In this document: positions 8,819-16,243 of the stretch, piece after piece
How the letters are laid out: each line of letters opens with the position of its first letter
Numbering within the stretch: the stretch's first letter is position 1
Assembly (NCBI GenBank): GCA_017623295.1
Contig: JAGAPK010000033.1
Span: 1 to 64,000 of the forward strand
Source of the DNA: Lachnospiraceae bacterium
GTDB lineage: Bacteria; Bacillota; Clostridia; Lachnospirales; Lachnospiraceae
Length of the DNA: 64,000 nt
Direction of reading: 5' to 3'
The notes under the pieces: model-generated
Database searches by the model: none
What the model was told of the DNA's origin: nothing
What the model saw: only the letters and a program-made list of their open reading frames with translations
Translations under genes and position numbers: made by a program

Positions 8819-9778
8819 ATGAGAAAGAAAATTAGTATTACCGTACCATGTTATAACGAAGAAAAAAATGCCAGACCGATGGCAGAGGCATTAACAAATG
8901 TTATGCAGTCATTAGATTATGACTATGAAATTATCTTTACAGATAATTTTTCCAAAGATGGAACGCGGGCAGTTTTGCGTGAATTAGCAGCGGAAGATTC
9001 TCATATTAAAGTTTTAATGAATAACAGAAATTATGGCGTTGACGGACGTTCTGCGCGTAATACCATTCGTTATTGCAGTGGAGATGCTATTATAAATATT
9101 CCATGTGATTTTCAGGAGCCGCCAGAGTTAATTCCAGAGTTTGTGAAATATTGGGAAGAAGGCTATAAGGTAGTCTGCGGTCAGAAAACAGGTTCAAAAG
9201 AAGGTGGAATAAAGTATTTTTTCCGTTGCCTGTACTATAAGATTATTAAGACTTTTTCTGATATTCCACAGTATGAAAATATTTCAGGCATTACTTTACT
9301 TACCAAAGATGTATATGATGAAATTTTAAAAATAGACGAAGACATTAAGCTTCGACATGCGATTGCGGATATGGGATATCCGGTAAAAATGATTCCATAT
9401 GTCCAGGAGAAGCGTAAAAGCGGTAAATCAAGTTATAATATTTGGCGCTATCTGACCTTTGCAATTGATTCTATGGTAAATACGTCGGTTAGTCCGCTCC
9501 GTATCATGACAGTAGTTGGTTTCTGCATGTCTGTCATCAGTTTTTTAATCGGCGTTGTATATTTGATTATGAAACTGGCTTTATGGCATCGGTTTCAGGC
9601 CGGTGTTGCGCCAATGTTAATTGGTATGTTGTTTTTAGGTTCGGTTCAGCTTCTCTTTTTGGGAATTCTGGGCGAATATATCGGTGTAATTTTACGGAAA
9701 GTATCGAAACGACCGGATGTTATTTTGAGTGAAAAAATAAACTTCGATGATTGTAATAATGATAAAAATGAACATTGA
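8819..9778 (+). CDS. Family 2 glycosyltransferase, GtrB/DPM1-like, with C-terminal membrane helices
   Basis: The GT2 domain starts at ISITVPCYNEEKNA, has TDNFSKDGT, and a metal-site region CDFQEPPELI where relatives read DADLQ. After the catalytic part (about residue 220) come two hydrophobic segments and LGILGEYIGVILRKVSKRP, the hallmark of GtrB/ArnC-like transferases that load a sugar on undecaprenyl phosphate. Two starts are possible. ATG 8789 abuts the previous stop with AGGAAG 11 bases away. ATG 8819 has GGAG 3 bases upstream and matches the usual N terminus, so it was chosen. The protein would work at the inner membrane face. Sugar unknown. Confidence 0.82.
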   Translation: MRKKISITVPCYNEEKNARPMAEALTNVMQSLDYDYEIIFTDNFSKDGTRAVLRELAAEDSHIKVLMNNRNYGVDGRSARNTIRYCSGDAIINIPCDFQEPPELIPEFVKYWEEGYKVVCGQKTGSKEGGIKYFFRCLYYKIIKTFSDIPQYENISGITLLTKDVYDEILKIDEDIKLRHAIADMGYPVKMIPYVQEKRKSGKSSYNIWRYLTFAIDSMVNTSVSPLRIMTVVGFCMSVISFLIGVVYLIMKLALWHRFQAGVAPMLIGMLFLGSVQLLFLGILGEYIGVILRKVSKRPDVILSEKINFDDCNNDKNEH

Positions 9779-9803
9779 CTTAAAGGTGCTTAACTGATAA
9801 AAT
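9775..9803 (+). promoter_or_regulatory. Probable sigma-A type promoter
   Basis: TTGACT at 9775-9780 and TAAAAT at 9798-9803 are separated by 17 bases. The -35 box overlaps the stop codon of the upstream glycosyltransferase gene. It would read into the broken HD-domain gene at 9880 and perhaps into the flippase/rfb genes beyond. Confidence 0.5.
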
Positions 9804-9879
9804 TTTGATAAACACAATATAGTAATTTGTTTTGTAACTGCATATGATACTAGTGTGATAAGAAGTTTGGGAGAACAAT

Positions 9880-10635
9880 ATGTACATTTATATTGAAATT
9901 GAAGATTTGGTTGCGAATGCGTTGATTGAACTTGTAGAGAAGAAAGGCCAGCGAGAGGTACTTTTTAAAGATTTGGATGAATACGGCGCACGTGTAGTAG
10001 ATGTACTTAGCAGTGATGGGGAAACAAAGGCAGTGCTGGTTGTTTCAAGAGAAAGTCAGATGGCTATGTTGGAAGATTATACGGATATGTTTGAGCCTTT
10101 TGAACGGGATGGAGCGAAAGGAATCCGTTTAAAGGATGGTATTATGCCTATTCAATTATGGAAGCGTTTTTGTGCATCTTTATCTTTGAAAGTTCTTGAA
10201 GCATTTCAAGCATTAGCAACAAAAGAGGCATTTCGCCAATCAGTAAGTACTAAGTCGGTACAAATATTTCAAGATATCAATTTGTACATTAAAATATTTG
10301 AATTAGCATGTTTGCTTCATGATGTGGGACATGCCCCTTTTTCGCATACTGGAGAGAGTTTTTATCTATATAAGGGAGAACGTGCAAAATTACATGAGCA
10401 AATTATAAAGCTTACCGGAGATACGGAACTGGAAAAAGAAATTATTGACGTAGATAAAATGGATTATTTAATCAGGGACTCCTATGTAACAGGATTTGAT
10501 ACAGTATCTATTGATTACATAAGATTATTGAGAAGCATTAATGTAGTAATATAGTCTGAGTATTTTAAAATATGTTTTGATAAGTCAGCAGTCAGTGTTA
10601 TAGAAAATGTAGTATATGCCCATGAAGAGAATTAA
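9880..10635 (+). pseudogene. Decayed HD-domain phosphohydrolase, chimeric N terminus
   Basis: The reading frame starts at ATG 9880 (GGGAG at 9869-9873). It runs 224 residues to a TAG at 10552-10554, then stays open in the same frame to 10635. The part from about residue 140 is an HD-domain protein related to dNTP hydrolases: CLLHDVGHAPFSHTGE supplies the HD pair, and DVDKMDYLIRDSYVTG is a family signature. The codons after the TAG continue it with KSAVSVIENVVYAH, which intact relatives carry, so the TAG is a real interruption. The N-terminal 120 residues (REVLFKDLDEYGARVV and following) look like an unrelated small protein; the junction suggests a deletion fusion. Intact HD relatives are much longer. 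Probably non-functional. Confidence 0.65.
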
Positions 10636-10703
10636 TTCGTGATATGCTTACCTTATCAACGGAAATGGTAGTAGGAGACAGATTATTATAATCAAAAATC
10701 AAA

Positions 10704-11984
10704 ATGACGAAGAAAATGGTAGATACAAATAGACAATCAAAACAAGATTACCTCTGGAACACTGCAGCAGGATTGATTAACGCAGCAGAAGCAGTAATAA
10801 TGTCCATGATAGTAACACGAGTGACTGGGCTTGCTGATGCGGGAATGCTGACCATAGCGTTTGCAATCGGAAATCTGATGATGCCAATCGGAAAATTTGG
10901 TATTCGAAATTATCAGGTAACAGATATTGAGAATAAGTTTTCTTTTGCAATTTATTTTAAGACCCGTATGATTACGGTTCTGTTGATGCTGTTATCTACA
11001 GCAGGATATCTTGTTTATGCGTATGAGAAATTGCAGTACAGCAGTGATAAAATCGGAATTATTTTGGCCATCTGCATGATATATGTGGTGGAAACTGTTG
11101 AGGACGTCCTTTGGGGATATTATCAGAGAAGACACCGCTTAGATGCGGGGGCTAAAATGTTTTGTTTTCGTTGGATGGGCATATTGGTAGTATTTCCGAT
11201 TGCTTTGTGCATAACAGGAAGTTTGTCAATTACGTTAGGTATTTGCTTTATTGTTTCAGTTATACTGTTCATCGTTTTAGTGAGAATATTCCATCCGCAA
11301 ATCAGCAGTGCAGAAGATAAAAATTTAACATGGAGATTGAAGAAAGATGATTTTCCGGTAATCTGGCAGCTTCTTAAAATTGCTTTTCCACTGTTTGGTA
11401 TCGCTTTTTTATCTTTTTATGTGAATAATGCGCCAAAATATGCAATTGATGCATGGTTGACGGAGGAGATGCAGGCTTGTTATGGATTTGTGGCAATGCC
11501 TGTTTTTGTGATTGGATTGTTGAATAATTTTGTATATCAGCCGACTTTGGTGCCGATGGCAGCGGAATGGGAACAGAGAGAGCAAAGTAAATTCCGAAAA
11601 CGAATTACCAGACAGCTGGTGGTAATTCTTATTATTACTGTGATTTGTCTGGCCGGTGCTTACCTTCTTGGAATACCGGTTTTGTCCTGGCTGTATAATA
11701 CGGATTTAAGTGGATTTAAAGCAGAACTTTTGATACTTCTTGTAGCCGGTGGTTTCCTGGCAATGTCAGGGTATCTGAGTGTAGTGTTGACAATTATGCG
11801 TTACCAGAAGGATTTGTTGTGGCCTTATTGTCTGATTGCAGTAATTGCGCTTATCGGTTTGAATCAGATTGTATCAAGGTATGCGACAATGGGAGCTGCC
11901 GTTTGCTATATGGCCCTGATGATGTTATTATGTTTCATATATGGGGTAATTTTGGTAGTCAGACTGAAAGGAACGAAGGAATGA
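10704..11984 (+). CDS. wzx: Oligosaccharide flippase, Wzx/MATE-like
   Basis: Polytopic protein of 426 residues with about 12 hydrophobic segments and the Wzx-type N terminus (DYLWNTAAGLINAAEAVIMS, then VTRVTGLADAGMLTIAFAIG). Such flippases move undecaprenyl-linked repeat units across the membrane. Members of this family are about 400 to 500 residues. No good ribosome site lies directly before ATG 10704; ATG 10716 is an alternative. The stop overlaps the ATG of the RfbF-like gene (ATGA), tying flipping to the CDP-sugar genes. Family is clear; the transported unit is not known. Confidence 0.8.
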   Translation: MTKKMVDTNRQSKQDYLWNTAAGLINAAEAVIMSMIVTRVTGLADAGMLTIAFAIGNLMMPIGKFGIRNYQVTDIENKFSFAIYFKTRMITVLLMLLSTAGYLVYAYEKLQYSSDKIGIILAICMIYVVETVEDVLWGYYQRRHRLDAGAKMFCFRWMGILVVFPIALCITGSLSITLGICFIVSVILFIVLVRIFHPQISSAEDKNLTWRLKKDDFPVIWQLLKIAFPLFGIAFLSFYVNNAPKYAIDAWLTEEMQACYGFVAMPVFVIGLLNNFVYQPTLVPMAAEWEQREQSKFRKRITRQLVVILIITVICLAGAYLLGIPVLSWLYNTDLSGFKAELLILLVAGGFLAMSGYLSVVLTIMRYQKDLLWPYCLIAVIALIGLNQIVSRYATMGAAVCYMALMMLLCFIYGVILVVRLKGTKE

Positions 11985-12745
11985 AAGTAGTTATCTTAGC
12001 AGGTGGACAGAGAAGTACAATCAGCAATGAACAGGAAGGAATTCCAAAACCGATGGCGGAAATCGGCGGTAAGCCGATGCTTTGGCATATTATGAAAAGT
12101 TTCTCTGCCTATGGTCTTAATGAATTTGTTATTTGCGGTGGTTATAAGGTAGATATGATTAAGGAATATTTCATGGATTATTATATCTATCAGTCGGATA
12201 TTACAGTAGATTTGCAGACCAATACAATTCAGATTCATAAAAATCGAACAGAAGACTGGAAGGTTACGGTAGTGGATACCGGATTGTATTCTGCAACCGG
12301 ACAGCGTATTGCGCAGATTCAGAAATATATTGAAGAAGACAACTTTATTGTAACCTATGGTGATTGTTTATCTGACATCAATGTGCGAGAATTAATTGCC
12401 TGTCATGAAGAACAGGGAAAAATTGCTACTATGGCAGTTGCCAGACCGACAGGTCGAAATACAGCGTTGGAAATTGATGTAGATGGCCAGATTGTGAAGA
12501 GTCAGAAAATGGGAATGAATAATCAGGCATGGGCGAATGCGTGTTTTTATGTTTTGAACAAGAAAGTTTTTGGATCTTTGAATGGTAATTATAGCTTAGA
12601 ACAGCTTTTGACCGATTACCTGGCAGACAAGGGGCAGCTTGTTACTTATAAACATTACGGCTTCTGGGCTCCGGTGGAAACTTATCGTGACAGAGTAAAT
12701 ATGGAGAATCTCTGGAACGCGGGAATTGCACCTTGGGCAGAATAA
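11981..12745 (+). CDS. Divergent RfbF-like nucleotidyltransferase paralogue
   Basis: This 254-residue protein is clearly a paralogue of the next gene (glucose-1-phosphate cytidylyltransferase). KVVILAGG, PKPMAEIGGKPMLWHIMKS, CGGYKVDMIKEYF and the C-terminal GFWAPVETYRD all align. Key motifs are altered: the loop that reads GGKGSRIS in the neighbour is GGQRSTIS here, YGDGVADVD becomes YGDCLSDIN, and WVNAGFMVLN becomes WANACFYVLN. The shift around the Arg of the nucleotide loop suggests lost or changed activity. Start ATG 11981 overlaps the flippase stop; an upstream in-frame start inside wzx is unlikely. It may be a pseudoenzyme partner, or a transferase for another sugar phosphate or nucleotide. 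Confidence 0.8.
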   Translation: MKVVILAGGQRSTISNEQEGIPKPMAEIGGKPMLWHIMKSFSAYGLNEFVICGGYKVDMIKEYFMDYYIYQSDITVDLQTNTIQIHKNRTEDWKVTVVDTGLYSATGQRIAQIQKYIEEDNFIVTYGDCLSDINVRELIACHEEQGKIATMAVARPTGRNTALEIDVDGQIVKSQKMGMNNQAWANACFYVLNKKVFGSLNGNYSLEQLLTDYLADKGQLVTYKHYGFWAPVETYRDRVNMENLWNAGIAPWAE

Positions 12746-12796
12746 GATAGGATTGCGATGTTAAAAAGTAGTTTGAGTGAAGGGTAACAGTAAGTT

Positions 12797-13573
12797 ATGA
12801 AAGTTGTTATTTTAGCAGGTGGAAAAGGCAGCCGAATCAGTGAAGAATCGGTATTAAAGCCCAAACCAATGGTTGAAATAGGCGATAAGCCGATTTTGTG
12901 GCATATTATGAAGACCTATTCTACTTATGGATACCATGATTTTATTATATGTTGTGGTTATAAAGGACATATTATAAAAGATTATTTTGTCCATTATTAT
13001 ATGTATCAGTCGGATGCGACATTCCATTTAAAAGATAAACGAAAAGAATATCATCATTCCACTGCCGAACCCTGGCGAATTACATTAGCGAATACCGGTC
13101 TGGAAACCTTGACAGCAGGAAGAATTTTAAAAATCAAGGATTATATCGGAGATGATGAAACGTTTATGTTGACTTATGGAGATGGTGTGGCGGATGTGGA
13201 TATTCCGGCATTGCTTGCTTTTCATAAGGAACATGGCAAAATTGCGACGATTACCACAACACAGCCGGCAGGGCGTTTTGGCGCGATTAAAATGGACGAA
13301 AACGGTATCATAGAGAGCTTTAAAGAGAAAGCGAGAAAAGACCAGTCGTGGGTAAATGCGGGATTTATGGTCTTAAACAGAGAAATCTTTGATTATCTGG
13401 GGGATGGATCCGAGATGTTGGAGGCAACGCCTTTTGAAAAGCTGGCAGCAGATAATCAGATGGCGGCATATAAACATCCGGGGTTCTGGTCACCGATGGA
13501 TACGGTACATGACAGAGCTTATCTGGAGGGCTTGTGGAGTAGCGGACAGGCACCCTGGAAGATTTGGGAATAG
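12797..13573 (+). CDS. rfbF: Glucose-1-phosphate cytidylyltransferase
   Basis: RfbF makes CDP-glucose from CTP and glucose 1-phosphate, the first step to CDP-3,6-dideoxyhexoses. The 258-residue length is that of the family. LAGGKGSRISEES plus KPKPMVEIGDKP is the nucleotide-binding signature, YGDGVADVDI carries the metal-binding Asp, and WVNAGFMVLNREIFDYL and FWSPMDTVHDR complete the family pattern. It is followed 62 bases later by rfbH and then rfbG, the order of the Yersinia/Salmonella pathway being rearranged. Confident on function. Confidence 0.93.
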   Translation: MKVVILAGGKGSRISEESVLKPKPMVEIGDKPILWHIMKTYSTYGYHDFIICCGYKGHIIKDYFVHYYMYQSDATFHLKDKRKEYHHSTAEPWRITLANTGLETLTAGRILKIKDYIGDDETFMLTYGDGVADVDIPALLAFHKEHGKIATITTTQPAGRFGAIKMDENGIIESFKEKARKDQSWVNAGFMVLNREIFDYLGDGSEMLEATPFEKLAADNQMAAYKHPGFWSPMDTVHDRAYLEGLWSSGQAPWKIWE

Positions 13574-13635
13574 TTAATATCGTGAACGGATTTCAATAAA
13601 ATGAAGAAGAACTAAGAAACAGTGGAGAGATAGAT

Positions 13636-14988
13636 ATGAGTCAGAAAACAGAGCAGCAGGCAAAAGAAGAAATTTTAGGTTTGGTAAAAGAATATTGTGA
13701 AACTTACCATAATGTGAAGAAACCATTTGAAGAAGGACAGCGTATTCCATATGCTTCCAGAGTCTATGACAGTGCGGAAATGGTAAATCTGGTAGATAGT
13801 GCATTGGAGTTCTGGTTAACATCAGGCAGATATACAGACCAGTTTGAGAAGCAGATGGCAGAATATTTGGGAGTTCGCTTTTGTTCTCTTGTAAATTCCG
13901 GTTCTTCCGCTAATTTGATTGCTTTTATGGCATTGACATCTCCTTTATTGGGCGAACGTGCAGTAAAGAGAGGGGATGAAGTAATCACAGTGGCAGCAGG
14001 CTTTCCAACTACAGTAGCTCCTATGATTCAGTATGGTGCGGTTCCGGTTTTCGTGGATGTAACAATTCCACAGTATAATATTGATGTAAACATGTTGGAA
14101 GAAGCTTTGTCTGAGAAGACCAAAGCTGTTATGATTGCACATACATTGGGCAATCCGTTTGATTTAAAAGCAGTCAGTGAATTTTGTAAGAAGCATAATC
14201 TCTGGTTAGTAGAAGACAATTGCGATGCGCTTGGTTCAGAATATACAATGAATGGCGAAACAAGGTTGACAGGTACGATTGGCGATATCGGAACTTCCAG
14301 TTTCTATCCACCACACCATATGACAATGGGTGAAGGTGGAGCGGTCTATACCAATGACCCGATTTTAAATAAATGTATTCGTTCTTTCCGCGACTGGGGA
14401 AGAGATTGTGTCTGCCCTTCCGGATGCGATAACTTGTGCGGACACCGCTTTGACAGACAATATGGCGAACTTCCTTTAGGCTATGACCACAAATATGTAT
14501 ATTCTCATTTTGGATATAATTTGAAAGCAACAGATATGCAGGCAGCTATCGGTTGTGCGCAGCTTGAGAAATTCCCTTCTTTTGTAGAGCGAAGAAGACA
14601 TAATTTTAATCGGTTGAAAGCAAATCTGGTAGCAGCAGACAGTACAGAACATATTTTGGATAAGCTGATTCTGCCGGAGGCTTGTGAGAATTCCAATCCA
14701 AGCTGGTTTGGTTTCCTGATTACCTGCAAAGAAGGTGTCAGTCGTAACCATGTAGTACAATATATGGAAGAACATGGTATTCAGACAAGGATGTTATTTG
14801 CCGGAAATCTGACAAAACACCCTTGCTTTGATGAGATGCGGGCTGCCAAAGAAGGCTATCGTATTGTAGGAGAACTGAAGAATACAGACCGCATTATGGC
14901 AGATACTTTCTGGATTGGCGTTTATCCGGGAATGACAGATGAAATGATTGACTATATGGCGAAGACATTGATTGAGGCAGTGAGATAA
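13636..14988 (+). CDS. rfbH: CDP-6-deoxy-xylo-4-hexulose 3-dehydrase
   Basis: RfbH (E1, AscC) removes the C3 hydroxyl of CDP-4-keto-6-deoxyglucose using pyridoxamine phosphate and a [2Fe-2S] cluster. It has the aminotransferase fold, but the usual Schiff-base Lys is replaced by His in SSFYPPHHMTMGEGG (His227/228). The cluster cysteines are visible: Cys196 in DNCDALG, then Cys258, Cys260 and Cys268, which gives the C-X-C-X7-C pattern of the Yersinia enzyme. Length 450 is normal. GGAGAG precedes ATG 13636, and the gene is 4 bases before rfbG. The reductase (RfbI/AscD) needed for turnover was not found here and must come from elsewhere. Confidence 0.94.
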   Translation: MSQKTEQQAKEEILGLVKEYCETYHNVKKPFEEGQRIPYASRVYDSAEMVNLVDSALEFWLTSGRYTDQFEKQMAEYLGVRFCSLVNSGSSANLIAFMALTSPLLGERAVKRGDEVITVAAGFPTTVAPMIQYGAVPVFVDVTIPQYNIDVNMLEEALSEKTKAVMIAHTLGNPFDLKAVSEFCKKHNLWLVEDNCDALGSEYTMNGETRLTGTIGDIGTSSFYPPHHMTMGEGGAVYTNDPILNKCIRSFRDWGRDCVCPSGCDNLCGHRFDRQYGELPLGYDHKYVYSHFGYNLKATDMQAAIGCAQLEKFPSFVERRRHNFNRLKANLVAADSTEHILDKLILPEACENSNPSWFGFLITCKEGVSRNHVVQYMEEHGIQTRMLFAGNLTKHPCFDEMRAAKEGYRIVGELKNTDRIMADTFWIGVYPGMTDEMIDYMAKTLIEAVR

Positions 14989-14992
14989 TATT

Positions 14993-16108
14993 ATGTTTGA
15001 TTTTGGATTAGATTTTTATCAGGGCAAAAAGGTGTTAGTGACCGGACATACCGGTTTCAAAGGAACATGGATGTGTGCGATGTTATTACGGGCAGGAGCA
15101 CAGGTAACTGGTTATGCGTTAAAACCGCCAACCGAACCAAGCATTTATGAACTAAGTGGCATGGATGTCAAAATCAACTCTATCATAGGTGATATCCGAG
15201 ATTTAGAGCACTTGCAGAAAGTGTTTGATGAGGTGCAGCCGGAAATCGTTATTCATATGGCAGCACAACCGATTGTCCGTGAATCTTATAAAAATCCGGT
15301 TTATACTTATGAAGTTAATGTAATGGGAACCGTTAATATTCTGGAATGTGTTCGTATGCATTCCAGTGTCCGTTCTTTTGTCAATGTTACAACGGATAAA
15401 GTGTATTTGAATAAAGAGTGGGAATGGGGATATCGTGAAAACGAAGAACTCAATGGATATGACCCATATTCCAATTCAAAGTCTTGTTCCGAATTGGTAA
15501 CAAGCAGTTATAAAAATTCCTTTTTTCAAGCAGGAACTGATGAGCAGGCAGCAGAAACCGAGGTGGCTGCTATCTCTACGGCAAGAGCCGGTAACGTAAT
15601 CGGTGGCGGTGATTTTGCCACAGACAGAATTATTCCGGACTGCATTCGTGCTGCCTTAGAGGGAAAAGAGATTATTGTCAGAAATCCATACTCTACAAGA
15701 CCGTATCAGCATGTTTTAGAGCCGATAGCCGTTTATTTAATGATTGCCGCCAAGCAATACGAAAATCATGAATTTGAGGGCAATTACAACGTGGGACCGG
15801 ACGAAACAGATTGCTATACAACAGGCGAACTGGTAACTTTGTTCTGTGAAAAGTGGAATCAGGCAACCGGGCAACAGATTTCATGGAAGAATGAATACGA
15901 TGGAGGCCCTCATGAAGCGAATTTCTTAAAGTTGGATTGTTCCAAACTGAAGAAAACTTTTGGCTGGAAACCAGTCTGGAATGTGGAAAAGGCTATGGAA
16001 ATGATTGTCGGGTGGAGTGTGGCATATCGGGATGGTAAGTCTGTGGAAGCAGTCATGGAGAAACAGTTAAAAGAATTTTTGGAGAAAAAACAGACAGCAG
16101 AGCCGTAG
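14993..16108 (+). CDS. rfbG: CDP-glucose 4,6-dehydratase
   Basis: RfbG converts CDP-glucose to CDP-4-keto-6-deoxyglucose. It is an extended SDR of 371 residues. VLVTGHTGFKGTWMCAML is the cofactor loop, HMAAQPIVRESYKNP and VNVTTDKVY precede the catalytic YSNSK, and STARAGNVIGGGDF with STRPYQHVLEP form the substrate part typical of RfbG rather than of RmlB. The start is 4 bases after the rfbH stop. Its stop lies inside the left arm and loop of a strong terminator hairpin. It acts between RfbF and RfbH in the cytoplasm. Confidence 0.93.
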   Translation: MFDFGLDFYQGKKVLVTGHTGFKGTWMCAMLLRAGAQVTGYALKPPTEPSIYELSGMDVKINSIIGDIRDLEHLQKVFDEVQPEIVIHMAAQPIVRESYKNPVYTYEVNVMGTVNILECVRMHSSVRSFVNVTTDKVYLNKEWEWGYRENEELNGYDPYSNSKSCSELVTSSYKNSFFQAGTDEQAAETEVAAISTARAGNVIGGGDFATDRIIPDCIRAALEGKEIIVRNPYSTRPYQHVLEPIAVYLMIAAKQYENHEFEGNYNVGPDETDCYTTGELVTLFCEKWNQATGQQISWKNEYDGGPHEANFLKLDCSKLKKTFGWKPVWNVEKAMEMIVGWSVAYRDGKSVEAVMEKQLKEFLEKKQTAEP

Positions 16109-16125
16109 AAGGCTTTGCTGTTTTT
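16094..16125 (+). terminator. Rho-independent terminator after rfbG
   Basis: ACAGCAGAGCC at 16094-16104 pairs with GGCTTTGCTGT at 16111-16121 (11 pairs, one G-T). A six-base loop lies between the arms and T residues to 16125 follow. The hairpin covers the rfbG stop codon and ends the glycan operon before the secreted-protein genes. Confidence 0.8.
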
Positions 16126-16153
16126 GCATATGAATACAGAACACAAAAATGAC

Positions 16154-16183
16154 ACAATTATCCTGTGCTATTTGTTGTATAAT
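16154..16183 (+). promoter_or_regulatory. Possible promoter of the first secreted-protein gene
   Basis: A perfect TATAAT lies at 16178-16183, 61 bases before the chosen start at 16244 and after the rfbG terminator. No good -35 box is seen at the right distance (ACAATT at 16154-16159 is weak), so the promoter may depend on an activator. Confidence 0.35.
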
Positions 16184-16243
16184 ATGATAAAGTAAAAGTA
16201 GAATAAGTTTATGATAAAGCAACGTTTAGGTGGAGATAACTTT

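Noticed and set aside
11819-11980. Upstream extension of the RfbF-like paralogue into wzx
   Set aside because: The extension lies in the flippase coding sequence; the ATG at 11981 overlaps the wzx stop and matches the RfbF N terminus.
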